Source: Rhynchosporium graminicola (lineage: Eukaryota > Ascomycota > Leotiomycetes > Helotiales > Ploettnerulaceae). From it: DNA of 64,000 bases. The stretch lies in contig FJUW01000004.1 in assembly GCA_900074885.1 (NCBI GenBank), positions 3,240,862-3,304,861 on the forward strand, written 5' to 3'. Both the position numbers and the translations under genes were made by a program. Positions 35,838 to 49,132 of this stretch are shown one piece after another (within the stretch, counting starts at the first letter, position 1; each line of letters starts with the position of its first letter). Below the pieces are notes generated by a model. It did no database searches. It saw nothing but the letters and a program-made list of their open reading frames with translations, and was not told where the DNA came from.

Positions 35838-38800
35838 GAGGTGAAGGTGAAGGTGATCTTTTGCGGGAAGAAGCGACCAGCCGGAGGATTATGCATGACG
35901 AAGCATATTAACGAATTTCTTTGGTTGTAAAGCGAGGTACATTTTCATGAATTTATGACGTATGATGTTATGGGTTTGAACGAATTACGGATGCATAGAT
36001 GTAGAGATAGGAAGAGCACTGTACTGAATCCGGCCATTTTACTCATTTTTATCTAGCTTAGCGAGCGAGCGGTACTGAATTCGATAAGCAGTATTCTGCT
36101 TTTCTTCAGCTTGCGACCAAACATTCCACACAAATCAAACATGTTCATTGTCTCTTCGCCTTCCGTTGTAAGCGAGAGCACAACAGAAATGGGAACATAC
36201 TGCCTAGTATCACTCAATTCGCAAGCTTTCAGATTTAGCAGGAAAGTGGCTTTCGTTCTTGGGTACCATTGTCCACTTAGTCTGGCGTCGCATGGCCGTG
36301 GTGCACAGGGTGAACTGAAAGGACTGGGCCCCATGAGATCATCTAGTAGGATCACTCGATTGTCCAGCATTTCTGGCCCGAGTTGTAGTTTAAGTTTAGA
36401 TTGCTAGGTCCAACGTGCTCACAAAGCCTTATCCCAGGTTCAATTCAAATTCCAGAATGAACGCTTCACCTCTCACCATTTGGCTAGGAGCTTGATCAGA
36501 CGATATACAACAAAAGCCTTTCTGCGACACAGGAACACTCCTAGATGCATGATTATATCAGTAAGAGAAGCCATGGTCTGGATATATCAGCTGGACTGAA
36601 CTCTGATCGGAGGGAGTATTCGATCTTGGATGGAACGACGAGCAGCTGACTTTAGTCACGTGTTCTCGGTTAAGTTAGTGTTTACATCGTTGCTTCTTGT
36701 CCTATCATTTACATGATCTGTCTTTATCAAAGCTCCATCTCTTATCTTCTCCGAAAGAGTACCGAAAATGCTCTTTCGCACCGCTAGTCTCGGTTTCCAA
36801 TTTAGAAGAAACAACCTTGTTTAACATCTTCTTCGCGGCCTCGCATCGATGTTCTCTGGGATTCTCTGTCGCGGCTACTTAGATACTGTCACTTCTTAAC
36901 TTTCCCGTAGAAAGGCGGCAAGCCCACGCCAAAACAAGACCTCTGGACCAATTTCACATTTCTTCAAACTTACTTACTAGTGGGATGTACATTCCAAGTT
37001 TCTAGTTTTCCTTTTGCTTCGTTTTGCTTCTTTCCCTCATGCTATCATATAAATGCTGAAGATGCAGCATGCCAAATGACTTGGGGGCACAGTTTTTGTC
37101 TCGCCGCTATACGTGCGCCTCAACCTCGCTTCGAGTACCCCTCACTAGCATGGGATTTACACGACTGAGAACATTGCCATCCTCTATATGACATGGGATT
37201 GTATGACTCCAGGCCGTTGTCGGAGAAATCTCCGATCGATCCGGCGCGATGTGTCATGATCTGGATTTTGGCCGTCCCTTGTGATATACAGCTTGTGCTA
37301 CCGCACTCTTGCTTTTATTCGCTCCTCGTAAAATATTCGGCCACCGTGTAATGCTGACTGGACGCCCTCCAGTCTCCTAGGATGATCGATCTAAGGTTTT
37401 CGATCTAGAGTTTTCGATCTAGAGTTTTCGATCTAGAGTTTTCGATCTGGGATATTCGATTTAGGATGTTCGATCTAGGATGTTCGATGTGCGATATTCG
37501 ATATTCGAAACTTGAAATCCGATTCTTTGAATCCTTGCTACCACGTTTCAAGGCGATCAGGGCAAAGCCATAGAATTGACCGAAATGGATCAGGCGCAGA
37601 TGAACTTGGGTATGAGGGCCGGCTCGCAATGCCATCACGGAAGCTCCATAGGGCTCCACTCTCATGATGGTCGACCGAATAGACGTTCGTCTACTACCAG
37701 TTGCATGGCGACTATATGAGCTTTGAATGAAGAGGACTTGTTGCCACTCAAGATACCTCTCTTCTCAATGCGCTCGAAAACTGCTGAGACCAGCTTTTAG
37801 CAATTGGTTCGCCCGCCCGTGAACAAGGAGGGTCCAGTCGCTTCGATGGTATATGGAGACAAGTCTACCGAAGACAGTAGAAGGACTCTATCAGATAATG
37901 GGAATCGAGTACTTAGTGATGAATTTACATCAGTAATCTGAAAAATCTTCAAAAAAAAATCCCACTCGACAGTAACAGCACAACCTAAGATATAAAATCT
38001 GCAGGCTCAATTAAAGAACTTATTGAGAGAACGTCCTTGTTTCGTTTAGTAATCTTAAAGTATCAAACGGCCAGTTTTCTTAGGCTAGTTGTCAATTAAG
38101 GTCTATCGTCACTTTATTCATTGTGATATCACAGTTGAGAAAGTGGGCCTTCAGCGAAAGGTCACTGGCTTATATAGAACTGAGTACAGCATGGCGACGC
38201 GAGCGGGCCCTGACACTCGCACCGGAGCCACGACTACGGCCATACTTAGTATAAGAGCCTGTTCGTGCCGTCTGCACGTCAGAGTCAGAGGTATCAACTC
38301 ATTTCCTTTCAATTTGTCTAACAATTCCGATTTGCCGATGCTACCTAAGCCGGAAAGAACATCGTGTATCCGCGCAGATATTGTAAGCCGAGCGGTTCGT
38401 CCATAGCCTATTGAAGATGTCACCATTTTGATTCCACCCAAAGCTACGACGCTTCAATCGGGCCTCGTCGCTAGCAGGTCACGCTGAACAACCCTGTTAA
38501 TCTTAAGCAAATCTACTTCTCCTGACTTCTCTCAAGATCGATACTGGTAGAGGAAGAAAAGCAACAATGGAACTGAAGAGTCACAGGCGAGCTCCAGCAG
38601 CTCCAATTTCATAAATTTTCTACTAATTTTGCGTCCAGTGTCAACTATATTCTCAAACTTTTGTCTAGATATAACGCCAAGAAAAAACAACCCAAGAACC
38701 GAATCTGGCATCCTCGTCCACCGCCACCTCTGGTCATCATCCATCTGGTCCTTGCCTCTGCCTCGAGCAAAAATATAGATTGTGATCCGATATTCAAGTC

Positions 38801-38895
38801 TGGAGCCCAAATTGTGTCTTCAACACGCAAAGATGCTAGAAAGCTATCAATACCTTCAACTCGTATTACAGAAAGGACCGGCAGTACCTGTGAGT
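35838..38895. other. Start of a gene desert
   Basis: 3 kb with only short, feature-less frames. It contains the 14-bp tandem repeat described separately. Composition is ordinary, not AT-rich. Confidence 0.45.
37387..37507. repeat. 14-bp tandem repeat (CGATCTAGAGTTTT)
   Basis: Eight consecutive 14-bp units plus a partial ninth. The first four are nearly identical (CGATCTAGAGTTTT). The later ones drift to CGATCTAGGATGTT and CGATGTGCGATATT. Every unit starts with CGAT. It lies in the gene desert right of the BTB gene. Confidence 0.9.
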
Positions 38896-38991
38896 CTAGC
38901 AAGGGGAGCCACAGACATGGCAGGCCTTTCCAGGAATGACCCAAACCTCTGTGCCGTTGCCAGCACACGTTCCGCATCTGACTCCTGGCAT
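38896..38991 (-). CDS. Possible 31-residue CxxC/CxxC mini-protein
   Basis: A minus-strand ATG at 38991 opens a 31-codon frame ending at 38896. It has two paired-cysteine knuckles, RCGTCAGNG and CHVCGSPC, separated by a W..PG.. linker, much like a DnaJ-type or rubredoxin-like zinc site. Upstream on the same strand is a plausible GTAAGA donor near 39045 and a CAG acceptor, so it could instead be the last exon of a longer gene. A short Cys-containing frame (MVCNSTQHVAFGKKC) lies just before. I could not join the two in phase. It is too short to be sure; the motif pattern is the only support. Confidence 0.28.
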   Translation of the reverse strand: MPGVRCGTCAGNGTEVWVIPGKACHVCGSPC

Positions 38992-41900
38992 CTTCTCGTT
39001 CGTTAGTCCACTGTCCAAATATGTGAGGGACTTTCGTCGAGGTTCTTACCCCAGGAACGACTCTCACGGCGGGATCCAGGGTTAACAATGTGGTGTTATG
39101 GCATACCAGCATCTTGTTGACGAGGCATTTCTTGCCGAAAGCGACATGCTGAGTCGAATTGCAAACCATTCTTACAAATGAGTCGACGTAAATGAGGACT
39201 GGAGTAGGTTGAGTAAAGTGGATGTGGAGTGCCGAGAAGGAACTGTGTAGACGTCGAGTTGAATGGAGATATCTGAGTTCGATGAGGTAGCAGAGGATGT
39301 ATTTTCTGAACTTGGTATTTGTCGGGAGGAGCGAGTCTTTATGTTTCTGGCGTTTCGATCGCCAACGACAATTGCTCTTCCCAGGCTTGAAGATTTCTGA
39401 CCACATCTTGCCCAATCCGGTCGGAAAAGAGATTGCTTACCTGATTGACGGCACTTTGCGCATCGACTCAATTTAGGTTTTGTACACAACTGTTTGAATA
39501 CTACCGCCTTCAAGCAAGCACCCATATGCTACTCAAGACGCTAGGCCACTTTCGATCCAAGGTGTGGAACTCGGCCACGCATCGGATTGGCGCTACGGCT
39601 TGGAGTCAATTATATTCTCAAGTTTCAATGACCATGCGAAGAAGCACACAAGCACAATACAAGGTCAAGGTGACAAAGGTCGAATTTCTCAAGCCCAGAT
39701 GCAGGCAAGTGGACATCGCTGTGGAAGCTCCCGGGACTACGGACGCAAACAACCGGGCCATTACTGGCCCAATTGTAGCCTCATTCTGCGAGTGCTGTTT
39801 TTTGAGAACCTAGAGCAGCGAGAGATTCTGATATGTCACAATACCTCGGAATGCGCCCCCTCACCTGTCTTGCGGCAAATGTGGATCGATTCTTGTGTAA
39901 TGCTGGGCGGACGAAACAATAGCTTGTATCTGTCTGCGCAAACCCTCTGTGTTCTATGAGAGTCGATGACCTTTGAGCTTCATACAGGTGCCTCGACAAC
40001 AGGGCATACATGATGTGGATATTTCCCAATAATGATGCTGGCTAAATGTACAGTCTGAACTCGGCATAGGTGAGATTCGGGATAGTGTACATCTGCAAGA
40101 GTGGATCTGCTATACGACTTTTCTCTTCACGAACACACAGCTGCTTCACAGACAGCCAGTTGCCAGTATTATGGAGGCGAATTGGTTTGTATTTCCTGGG
40201 AAGGTTTGATCAATAAACTTAATGGCGGTAACTTGAAGATTATTCACAAAATTCACAGTTCAAGAGCATTAGACCATAATAAATGGCAAGGTACCAGAGT
40301 GCTAGGGATTTTGCCAATCAGCGAGATACTAAATAGTGGAACCAAGCTATATCATTGTCCTGACCCTTAGAATCATATATTTAAGCATAATTGTTAGCCA
40401 AATACAGTCGCATGGCAGCTGCCAAGGACTGGAATCCATTGCGACCTTAAGCATAAAGTGTTGATAAAGGTTCAGGGGTGAATTTCTTCATCAAGTTCTT
40501 CATGGTTGATCTTCCCGATTCCGGGGACCGGGAAGCGGGAGTGCTTCGTTGCTTTTGCACAACTCCATAAGCCGACTCTTTCAGCAGGGCTCAACGGCTG
40601 AGCCATGAGTCCATGATATCTTTCGTTAGCTTGATTTTCCAAACATGTCGGACCACTAGCCGCATTTTGGAACGTCAAACACGCTGATTTGATTAGATTA
40701 AAGCTATGGACTGGGTGTCTGATAAATGCTGCTCAACTGGTCTTCCATATGTATCTCTGAATCGTTGTATGACGATATAGCTCCTGCTTTCAATGTGTAG
40801 CCACTCGCCTCATCAGAGAAGAGACATATTGCGTCTGCATTATTGTACATCATCTAGCAGCCAAATGAGACACATGTGAATGGGGAGCAGACACATGTCT
40901 TCCTGAAAGATTGGTACAGAAAGAAGCAAGGTAGTCGAGTCTACAAATGAATCGACACCGGGAGCAGGGGGAAGGGTCCCTACATGCACGACTGATCGGA
41001 GATCTTAGATTACATACCCGCGCTCGGCTCATGGGTTTAGTGGTCATTGGTCGGTAATACCTGAGCCTTGTTGCTAATCCCAGCCTGTCAGACTGACCCC
41101 TAAGCGTTTTAAAATCATGTAAAGGCATTCAGAGCTCGGGCTTGAAAGCGGTCGGTTATGATTGGGAGTGGCTGTACTAGTCAATTTGGCTTACAAGTAT
41201 GTCGGGCAATTCTACGGGCGATTTCAACCCAAGTATAAACAGCACTCGCCTCAAGCCTTGACTTCGACGGAAGAAACCCCATTGGTAGGTATATGGGGAT
41301 CGAAAGTTGCCAACCTCCAGCTGTCATCTTCAGGGTAATACGGGCTGAAACTCGACTGGTTCATCCCGCATATCACAGACAAAACGACTGACGATAGTTC
41401 AGATCAGCGCTAGCCACAAGACGAGACAGATACATCGCCGTTTGGTAGCTGAAGTATTATAACGGCACGGGCTAGAGCGAGCTCCCGAGTCCTCATAACG
41501 GGATCCTGCACTTCTTTTGAGGGCACTTTTCATTTCTCCTACTCAATGCAAGTGATAATTTGGGCTCTGTTCAGCTGCTATGCTCAGTAATCACTGCTTG
41601 CAGTGCTAATGAAGTTCACGCGACGGCCAAAGACAGTATAGCTCTGGCAGGTTAATCCTGCAATTGCTCGCCAATCTGACTAACAGTCCGCAAGCCAAAA
41701 TTTGATGCAGAGTTGTTCAAAAAGATTTCTCGCAAGAGTGGCATGATGAATAATCCCGTAGTTCATAGTCCTACACCAATGACCGTAGTAGATGCCAAGA
41801 CTGAGTACCGGCCGCTTGGAGTGCTAGGAAATCTAAGGTCACATCTGGAATGTAAGGTATTAAACTGTTGTGGCCTTGCCATAACTACTTTGTACTCTAA

Positions 41901-44900
41901 CCACGTCCAAAACGGAAGTTTCGTGCCCACTTTATCTTTGGTAAGAAGTGCCAAGATTAGTCAATTGCGAGTCTCTCGACCATGAAGAAAAATGAAGAGC
42001 TTGGCGCTTGTTCCCTTTATTGATGTCTTCATTGTTTGACAAAACTAAGCCGATGTCACCGACTCACCGAGCATGATATATACCCGTCCCGCGCTTCGCG
42101 CTGTCCTGGACTGAGACGACAGTGGATCCGATGAGACTATAGCAAACACGATTCGCATCAGAAAGAAGGTATCGGCGACCTCTCTTCAAGAATACAGTAT
42201 CAATTCTAATATCGCCACAAGGTCGAGAATGCCAGTACATTCTCATCTCCAAAGGCCGTCTGAGCTGCGAAGTCACCAAACATCGTAGATCTTCTATGGA
42301 CGTGACTACACTGCCGGCATCTTCGAGCTGAACCACGGGGTTGGAATTGCCAGCCCCTGTAGAAGTTCACCGCGATCTTGTGTAACTATCTTTGAAAATC
42401 GACTTTAGACGGACGTCTTAATTGAACTAGCAATCCTCTGAATCGTTTGTTGCTTCATCTATTTTGTTGCATGTCACTTTTGGTCTGTTATCACTAGCCG
42501 TATAAAGACGCCCTGTGCATCGGAACTGCTTCCGGAATCACGAAAAGCTTCAACGACGCCGAATCTTTGAAGCTGGCTTCCGATGGTCATATATGACCAT
42601 CTGACTGTGCGACCCCAGCAAAATTTCCGATCGGGTAGTAACTGGAGAACGGGTGTTCCCTTCCTAGTACCTCAAAACGCGGCACACTGCGTCCCAACAC
42701 ATCGATTTTGTTCAACCTAACACGACCAGTGAAGGCTCAATCCATTTTATCGGTAGCGAGAAGTAGCAGTTGGCTCAAACAAGGGAATTAGTTACCTGGC
42801 GTACTTGTAGAAACGCCATTCAAATTTGTTAAATTTCAAACATTGTGGAACCCTACGGCCAGACTTATGGCGATTTCATAAATTGACAACATGAGAGCTC
42901 CATCCATGTTTGTGGAAGCCTTTCCCGGTGTTGACATTTACCGAGCCATTGTGGGTGGAAGTGTCCAGTCAAACCATGACCAACCGCTTTTAACTCTACT
43001 GCAGTCCTTTCCTTCACAAAGATTCGGCTTCAGCAAGTTCAAAGCATCATTCAGGAATTCCGCATACTGGTTTCCTCCTTTCGGTTACGGGCAAGCTAAC
43101 CACGCTTTGATAACAATCCGAATCTATCTTACGAAGTTTCAGGTCGCATCAGCTCAAGGGATGCTCTGAAGGTGTTGTTCTGGTGTGCTTCCATTCGTGT
43201 GCTAGTACTTTACGGTGTTCACTTATTTGTAGATGAACGCGGTAGTCTCAATTGATTTAGACCTCATGAAGATTACCTGTAGTGTTGCGTTGGGCTGATG
43301 CATTCCAATCGAGGGTATGAATCCTGGCAAGCAGCCAGTTACAAGATCTATGCTGTGTTATGCTCGTAGGTCAGCAGGTATCTCGATCATCACACAGATC
43401 ACGGATCACCTGATGCTTCGCATGATGTTATCGAGTTGTGATCCGCGAATTGAACCTCCATGTCGCTCCCGTGATAGGGCAGCGGGTTCTTACTCTGCGT
43501 AATAGCTCCAGGTTCAAATGATTGAGCTGCGAGCAAGTGTACCTGTGATTCTTTGTATGACAATGTAAGTCCAGATCCAAACAGTAGCAGCCTAGCTTTT
43601 TGCCAGTCACACATAAAATTGAGCTGTGATTTCCCGACTATTTTGGAGCAATTAGGTATCGAATCTAGAATATCTCCATGGCAAGTACGGTGCAGTAATC
43701 GGAATCTAGGAAAGGTGCATCTTCAAGATTCCGGCGCTTAAATTATCTAATTCGTGCTACTTGCTGCTGCATTCGCGGCAGTGCAATAACAAAGACATGT
43801 GGTACATGTCATGAATCAATCTAGATCTACTGTGCCTTGGAAAGGAGTGGGCACTTCCGTCACCGAAGCTAAGTAATTTCTGGCCACGCTGGTGGTCAAG
43901 TAACGCGTAGGTGTTATTCATGTGAGCGGGAATGTAGTGTAGCCTTTATTGCATTGACGACTGTCCTGACCGTGATTGTCCTTCTGCAGAGCTTCTGTTA
44001 TTTTTGCTCATGATAACCTTCGATTATTGGCTATGTGTGCGGTACCACCAGGTACTTTCCTCCATTGCAACTTTTCTAAGCATCACCTATTAGGGGGAGC
44101 ATCTCTCACTACTTCGAATGTGACGAATGTGCCTCTCTTGGGCTGCGGGCGTCAGGAGATGTTCGTATGTTGCGCATGCTCTGCAGACGATTATGTTGTG
44201 CCAGTGGGGGTCAATGGGTTGTTGTTCCTCCTTCGATGCGAGGTCCCTGCATTTTGGCCCTGCATCTGAGTACCACAATCTGCGGCCCGGCGAAAAGTCT
44301 ACGTGTGATGAAGAAAAATCCTGGAAGTAGCTGCGATATCGGAGTCGAAATATGCTCCTTCGAGGTCACACGTCTGTGTTCCTTTCTGTGTGATAGTTTC
44401 AACTTTGAAATATTGTTCTCGTTGACTTCTGGCAGAAGGTTATATTGGAAAGTAGCATCACATGCAGACGGCAGGTATTCGAAGCTAGGCTGACTTATGT
44501 CTTGCGTGGCTAAGCTCGTTCTTCAACTCTGATACGGCTTTGGCGTCCTCCATAATTTCACAGTTACATGAACGTCTATACACTCAGGTACAGTTTATTA
44601 CACGTCACGAGAATATTCTAAGTCTTACTCAAGGGTTTCGAGAAGTACCGTAAGCAAGAGAGAATTTATTTGGTCACTTGATCGCTTCGTCATACACGGG
44701 TGGGAAGATCTTCTGTGTGAGAGCGTTCATCAAAACCTGACGATATTTGTTACGAATCGGAGATTCAAAATTTTCTCTGTCACCTGCCTTTTCGGCTGTT
44801 TTGGTGAGCTAGATAAGGCGACTTACACTGAATACAAATGCATCCTGTCTTGTCGTCGCTCTGTTCAATGCTTTCGTCCGTAATTTTGCTGGCCTGCTTT

Positions 44901-46372
44901 CAATCATTGTCGATTGATAGTTTGGCAGACATCTGTAGTTCGTTTCATGGAAGCCAATTTTATTCTTTCAAGCTTGTTGACGGAGTACTTGACAATGATG
45001 CAAGAAATTTAGCCGAATACTTTTCCTCGCGAAGGCAGCTTAGAATGTGATGTCCCAAAACCAATCCCAGAATCTTGTTTTCCGTGACTTAAAGACCAAA
45101 AAGTATATCACGCTAAGAAATTCGGCTAATTTTACCAAGTCTTGTTGACTTCTCATTTTTGTCCTTGACCTAATTCGACTAATGCACCTGCCGTTATCAT
45201 TTTCGCCTTCAATATCGTGTTGAGCCAGACTTTCCGAAAGGTCTTGTCGGCCTCTAAGTTTCCAGCCGCGAAGCAAGCATCCATCGAATTAAAAACAAAA
45301 ATTGCATTGCTCTCCTTTGGTGACTCAAAGCGGCATCGACATCTTACGGGTTAGTTTTGATCCGAAAGTGGACCTGCTCAGTGGTTGATCATTCGTATTG
45401 GTAGTCGAAAACGCGGATTTTCAATCGAGTCTTCAATGCACTACAAGGGCGCCAGCTGTTCCGCACCAACAAGGTACATATCCTACACCGCCAGTGACTC
45501 TCCCGCAGTGAATCCAGACGCAGCACGCAGTTACCCTCCTCTCGTTTCACAGCGTCGCAAAGAACTTTCTCTTTGCATGCAAAAAATGAATCGTAAAAAA
45601 TGCCAGAGGCCCGAATTCAAATTCTGCAGGTCGAATGACTTCAAGTGGAACTTCGGAAGAAGTGACGGGATCTGGCAGCGAAGGTCGCGGCCCGGCTAGA
45701 CGCTGCGGCCCGCGACTTGACGGCGTGAGTATCGAGATGAGCTTCTTTCTGAGAGCCGCTGATAGGATAACGTGCTCCTGGGTGATTGGGCGGTGTGAAA
45801 CCTTTACGAGTGAAATTTTACCTTCGGGTCCAGCATCATTCGGGAAAAGTAAAAAGAAGGCCGGAGCGAGAAGTCACAGACTAGATAATCTCACGGGGGG
45901 AGACCAAAAAATTGTATAAACTACGACGCTACGTTCGTACAATACAGATCACCATACCATTGTATCTCATGACTTCTAATATGTCATACACAATGATCAG
46001 ATGACGCATTTAACATGAGGTGAGTTTTGCCTATCCCATAGCTGCCGAGAACTTCTTGGAATCTCAGCTTTGGCTTTGATGGAGATGTGAGCTTGCATTC
46101 GCGAACGGTCAGTTTATGTCTGCGATTTCCGAAAACAAGAGAATAATGTGCCTGGGACAAAAGCAATACGACACTCATTTTGTGCCAGCAGGACATGTGG
46201 TCAAAATTAGAGTTTTGGTAGCTAATGAGCTAAACGAGAGCTAATTGTGTTAGTAAGGTGGCGGGTGCTGACATCACGACTTCCAGTAGGCCCAAAAACT
46301 CTATTCGTGCCAGGAAAAAGACTCTAAATTACATGAAATTTTGGGAAGTTCGAACGACTCTAATTGCACCAG
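38992..46372. other. Gene desert
   Basis: 7.4 kb in which I find no credible gene, RNA or transposon on either strand. Frames are short and lack domains or codon bias. Composition is ordinary, so it is not simply RIP-degraded. A small Cys-containing frame at 43976-44269 (HHLLGGASL, GCGRQEMFVCCAC) is noted but not called. Confidence 0.45.
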
Positions 46373-46856
46373 ATGTTTAGGTCTCTTGTTGCGAAGTCAG
46401 GGTTTCAAGTGCATGGTTTCATTTGCCCTCAACGTAGACGAGTTTCGATCGCGACGCTCCCTTCTATCCAACAACGACAGTTACATACTTCCGACATAGA
46501 AATGGCATCCAAATCTCATAAGGATTCCGAGGAAGTAGTGCGCTCCTGGGGTTTCCCAAAGGTGTTCACATGGACCGATACTCCGTCAGTCACTCATTTC
46601 GCTTTCATCATTGCAAATCTTGCATGGACAGTAACTGACAGGATTGCTTTGCAGAAACTTTCACTATAGCCCGCATACTCATGAGAATTTGACAACTCAT
46701 CTGGTACTCAAGGGGGAGATGATCGTGAAGTTTCCGGAGGATAAGAATCCGGTGAAGAAATCATTTGGTCCAGGCGAGCGGGTCGATATCGCGGCGGGGC
46801 GATCTCATGAAGTATGGATTGGGGGTGCGGGTTGTACATCCGTCATTGGGGAATGA
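46373..46856 (+). CDS. Small cupin-fold protein, probably mitochondrial
   Basis: Exons 46373-46584 and 46655-46856, with a 70-nt intron, give 137 residues. The first 43 residues are Arg-rich and almost free of acid residues (MFRSLVAKSGFQ, PQRRRVSIA) and end in RQLHTS, a typical mitochondrial presequence and cleavage context. A second in-frame ATG at 46502 (MASKSHKD) could give a cytosolic form. The mature part is a single cupin barrel: motif 1 HYSPHTHENLTTHLVLKGEM with metal-binding His residues, then FGPGERVDIAAGRSHEVWIGG as motif 2. The intron joins WTDTP to NFHYSPH in phase. The donor GTCAGT is non-ideal but usable. Substrate and metal are unknown. It sits isolated between gene-poor stretches. 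Confidence 0.82.
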
Positions 46857-49132
46857 TTTGGAAAGTCGATTCCTGCTGGCATGCAAATTTGCCTTCGATT
46901 GTGTTTGTATAGGAGGGCTTTTTCGGGAGACGGAGTTGCTAGTGGCATTCATGCGGCGAGGCAATTGTGGTTTCTTCTTCACTGCGGAAGCAGCGCGCGA
47001 GATCTACAGATACAGATGGAGTTGCGTAATTCTTTGGATACATTAATATGCTTTCCTATCAATTGGGAACGGTAGAGCTGTCTTTTTGTGCTTTACGTTC
47101 ATGAGTTTCCAGCACATGTCAAAGTATTCACGCAGTACTTGATGACGAATCTTCTTTGCCATCCCATACTATTCCATCTTCTTGGATATTGAGTCACAGA
47201 AGCTACTGGACATCCTTTCTGGAAGTGGGTAATGCACTTCTGGAAAAACCAGGTCGGCGCCAGAAATTCGTAGTTGGTTTTTGTGCTGACGAGTATCTAG
47301 CGAATTTCATGCCATCGTATTGTCCTGTACTATTGAGGCTGCCTGACGAGTACTTTGGAAAGCATCTAGGATCGAAAATAGACTGTATTTGAACGCTCTA
47401 TAAAATCTGGTTCCTTAAAAAGTGCAGTGACATAGTCATAATGACTGAGAAGGTTCTTCAACCGAGGACACTTGAATACGGCTACAACGACACTCGAAAA
47501 CGAATATTGTACTGGAACCCCATGAATCCATTCTTATCGCTAACGAAGACTGCAAATCTCAAGCATCTCTTGTAAAGGCATCACCAGACGGATGGATTTT
47601 CCCCCTAAATTTAGGTGGTTCACTTCCCCAGAGATGTTGATGAGGCTTTCCAGATGCCACTATCGGTTCTTATAGCTCTGAAATTCTGCAAGTAGCGCCA
47701 GCGGTTTCTAGAGATAGTCAAGGGGAAGTTGATATACTTACTAGTAACATTCACAGTCATTAGGGGAGACGAATGTGCCACACGCTGTTTAAAAAGTCAT
47801 TGCAGACAAGGACTTAGGCACAGAGCTGCTTGATAAGGGCTGTTCCTCGCTGTTCCTGAGGTTTCTCGAACGACTATAAGGAGTGCGGCCAAAGCAAGAT
47901 CTACGACAGGTAGAAAAGCAGCTAGCGTTGGCGAGCACATTGGTGGGGAGATCTGGCTTTCCTTTGGCGTAACAAGGTTGAAATGTGATTATGGAGCTTG
48001 GCGTAAGTATGAAGAGAGAAAATCGATCCAAAAAATAGATTCCGTTTTTCCGGTGAGAAGACCGAGAGCTCAAACGCGGCTCAATATCTCGCGTGTGGGG
48101 TAAGCTACTAAGTCGCTGAGCGCTCGTCATGGAGTGATAGCCACTGAATTTGCATTTGTATTGAACTGCAACAGATGAGGCAAGGGACAAATACCTCAGT
48201 TATCGCGATTTCAATTTCCGGAGACGGGAATGCCGATGCTCACATTAATGTCTTCATGCCTAGTACTCCGGATCGACTCGTAAATCGACCCAGGGCCATG
48301 GTGTTCCAGCTCTTATTCTGGAAGTCTCGAATCAGGCTTGTGACACGTATAGAAAATCATCTGCAGCGTCCCCACGAAGGCGATATGTTGCAACGATAAG
48401 TTGCCTGGGATGTGTATCGGAAGACTGTTCATGGTGGCTTCTATCCTTATGGAGATAAGACGAGGAAGAAAGTGGCATTGAGAACTAGCACCAGCAATCA
48501 CAAAATCCGCGCTCGTTCACGGGTCATACGGGGAAACGATTCATCGAGATTGTTAACTTAAGGAGGTGGGCTCCATCTATAGGTTTGCGGCCCTTACAGG
48601 ATAGTTGGCGAAAATGACTTACAAGGGCGCGGGATTGGCAATGCAGAATATTTTGGCTGTACATATATTATCACCGTCAAAGATATCATCATTTCATAGA
48701 CCTATGCTTTAAGATTTAGAAAGAGCATGCGGCAATCATCTCGCGACATAATAAAGTCGGTAGTTCTGATGCCCCCTTGCAGGGTGGGATGTTTCTGTTG
48801 ATTCTTAGTAAGTAGAAAATAGACAGTAAATGCATTTATTAGATGCCCATACTAATCGTAGTATGGGTGGTGAGTGTGCATTACAACATGATGTGTGTTT
48901 GTTGAAGCTATTCCGGGGGAATAGTTTGTTTACCTGAGGTTATTACTACCTATTAGCCGAATATAAGCGAAGTCATTACGAAATTGATTCAAGTAGCGGA
49001 ACCGACTTGTGATACACTTCATGCCATTGTAATTTTCATTAACTACCAGACGGTTCACCAGAAATCGTTTGAACTCAAGTGTTGATACACATCAGAATCA
49101 TTTTGTCGGTTTCCCCCCCATATACTTGCCAA
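46857..49132. other. Intergenic, no gene recognised
   Basis: 2.3 kb with only short frames. The part near 49000 should include the 3' end of the thiolase transcript on the minus strand. Confidence 0.45.

Noticed and set aside
38645..39415. 256-codon minus-strand frame
   Set aside because: No domain or compositional support. It crosses likely splice signals and noncoding desert. Only the tiny CxxC frame inside, in another phase, was kept.
43440..43512. tRNA-like sequence on the minus strand (CTATCAC loop, GGTTCAATTC)
   Set aside because: The T-stem and acceptor stem do not pair and no D-arm consensus is present.
43829..43925. 5S rRNA-like stretch (GAAGCTAAGTAATT, GGTGGTCAAGTAAC)
   Set aside because: Only scattered short similarity to 5S. 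The helices and the fungal-type consensus do not line up.
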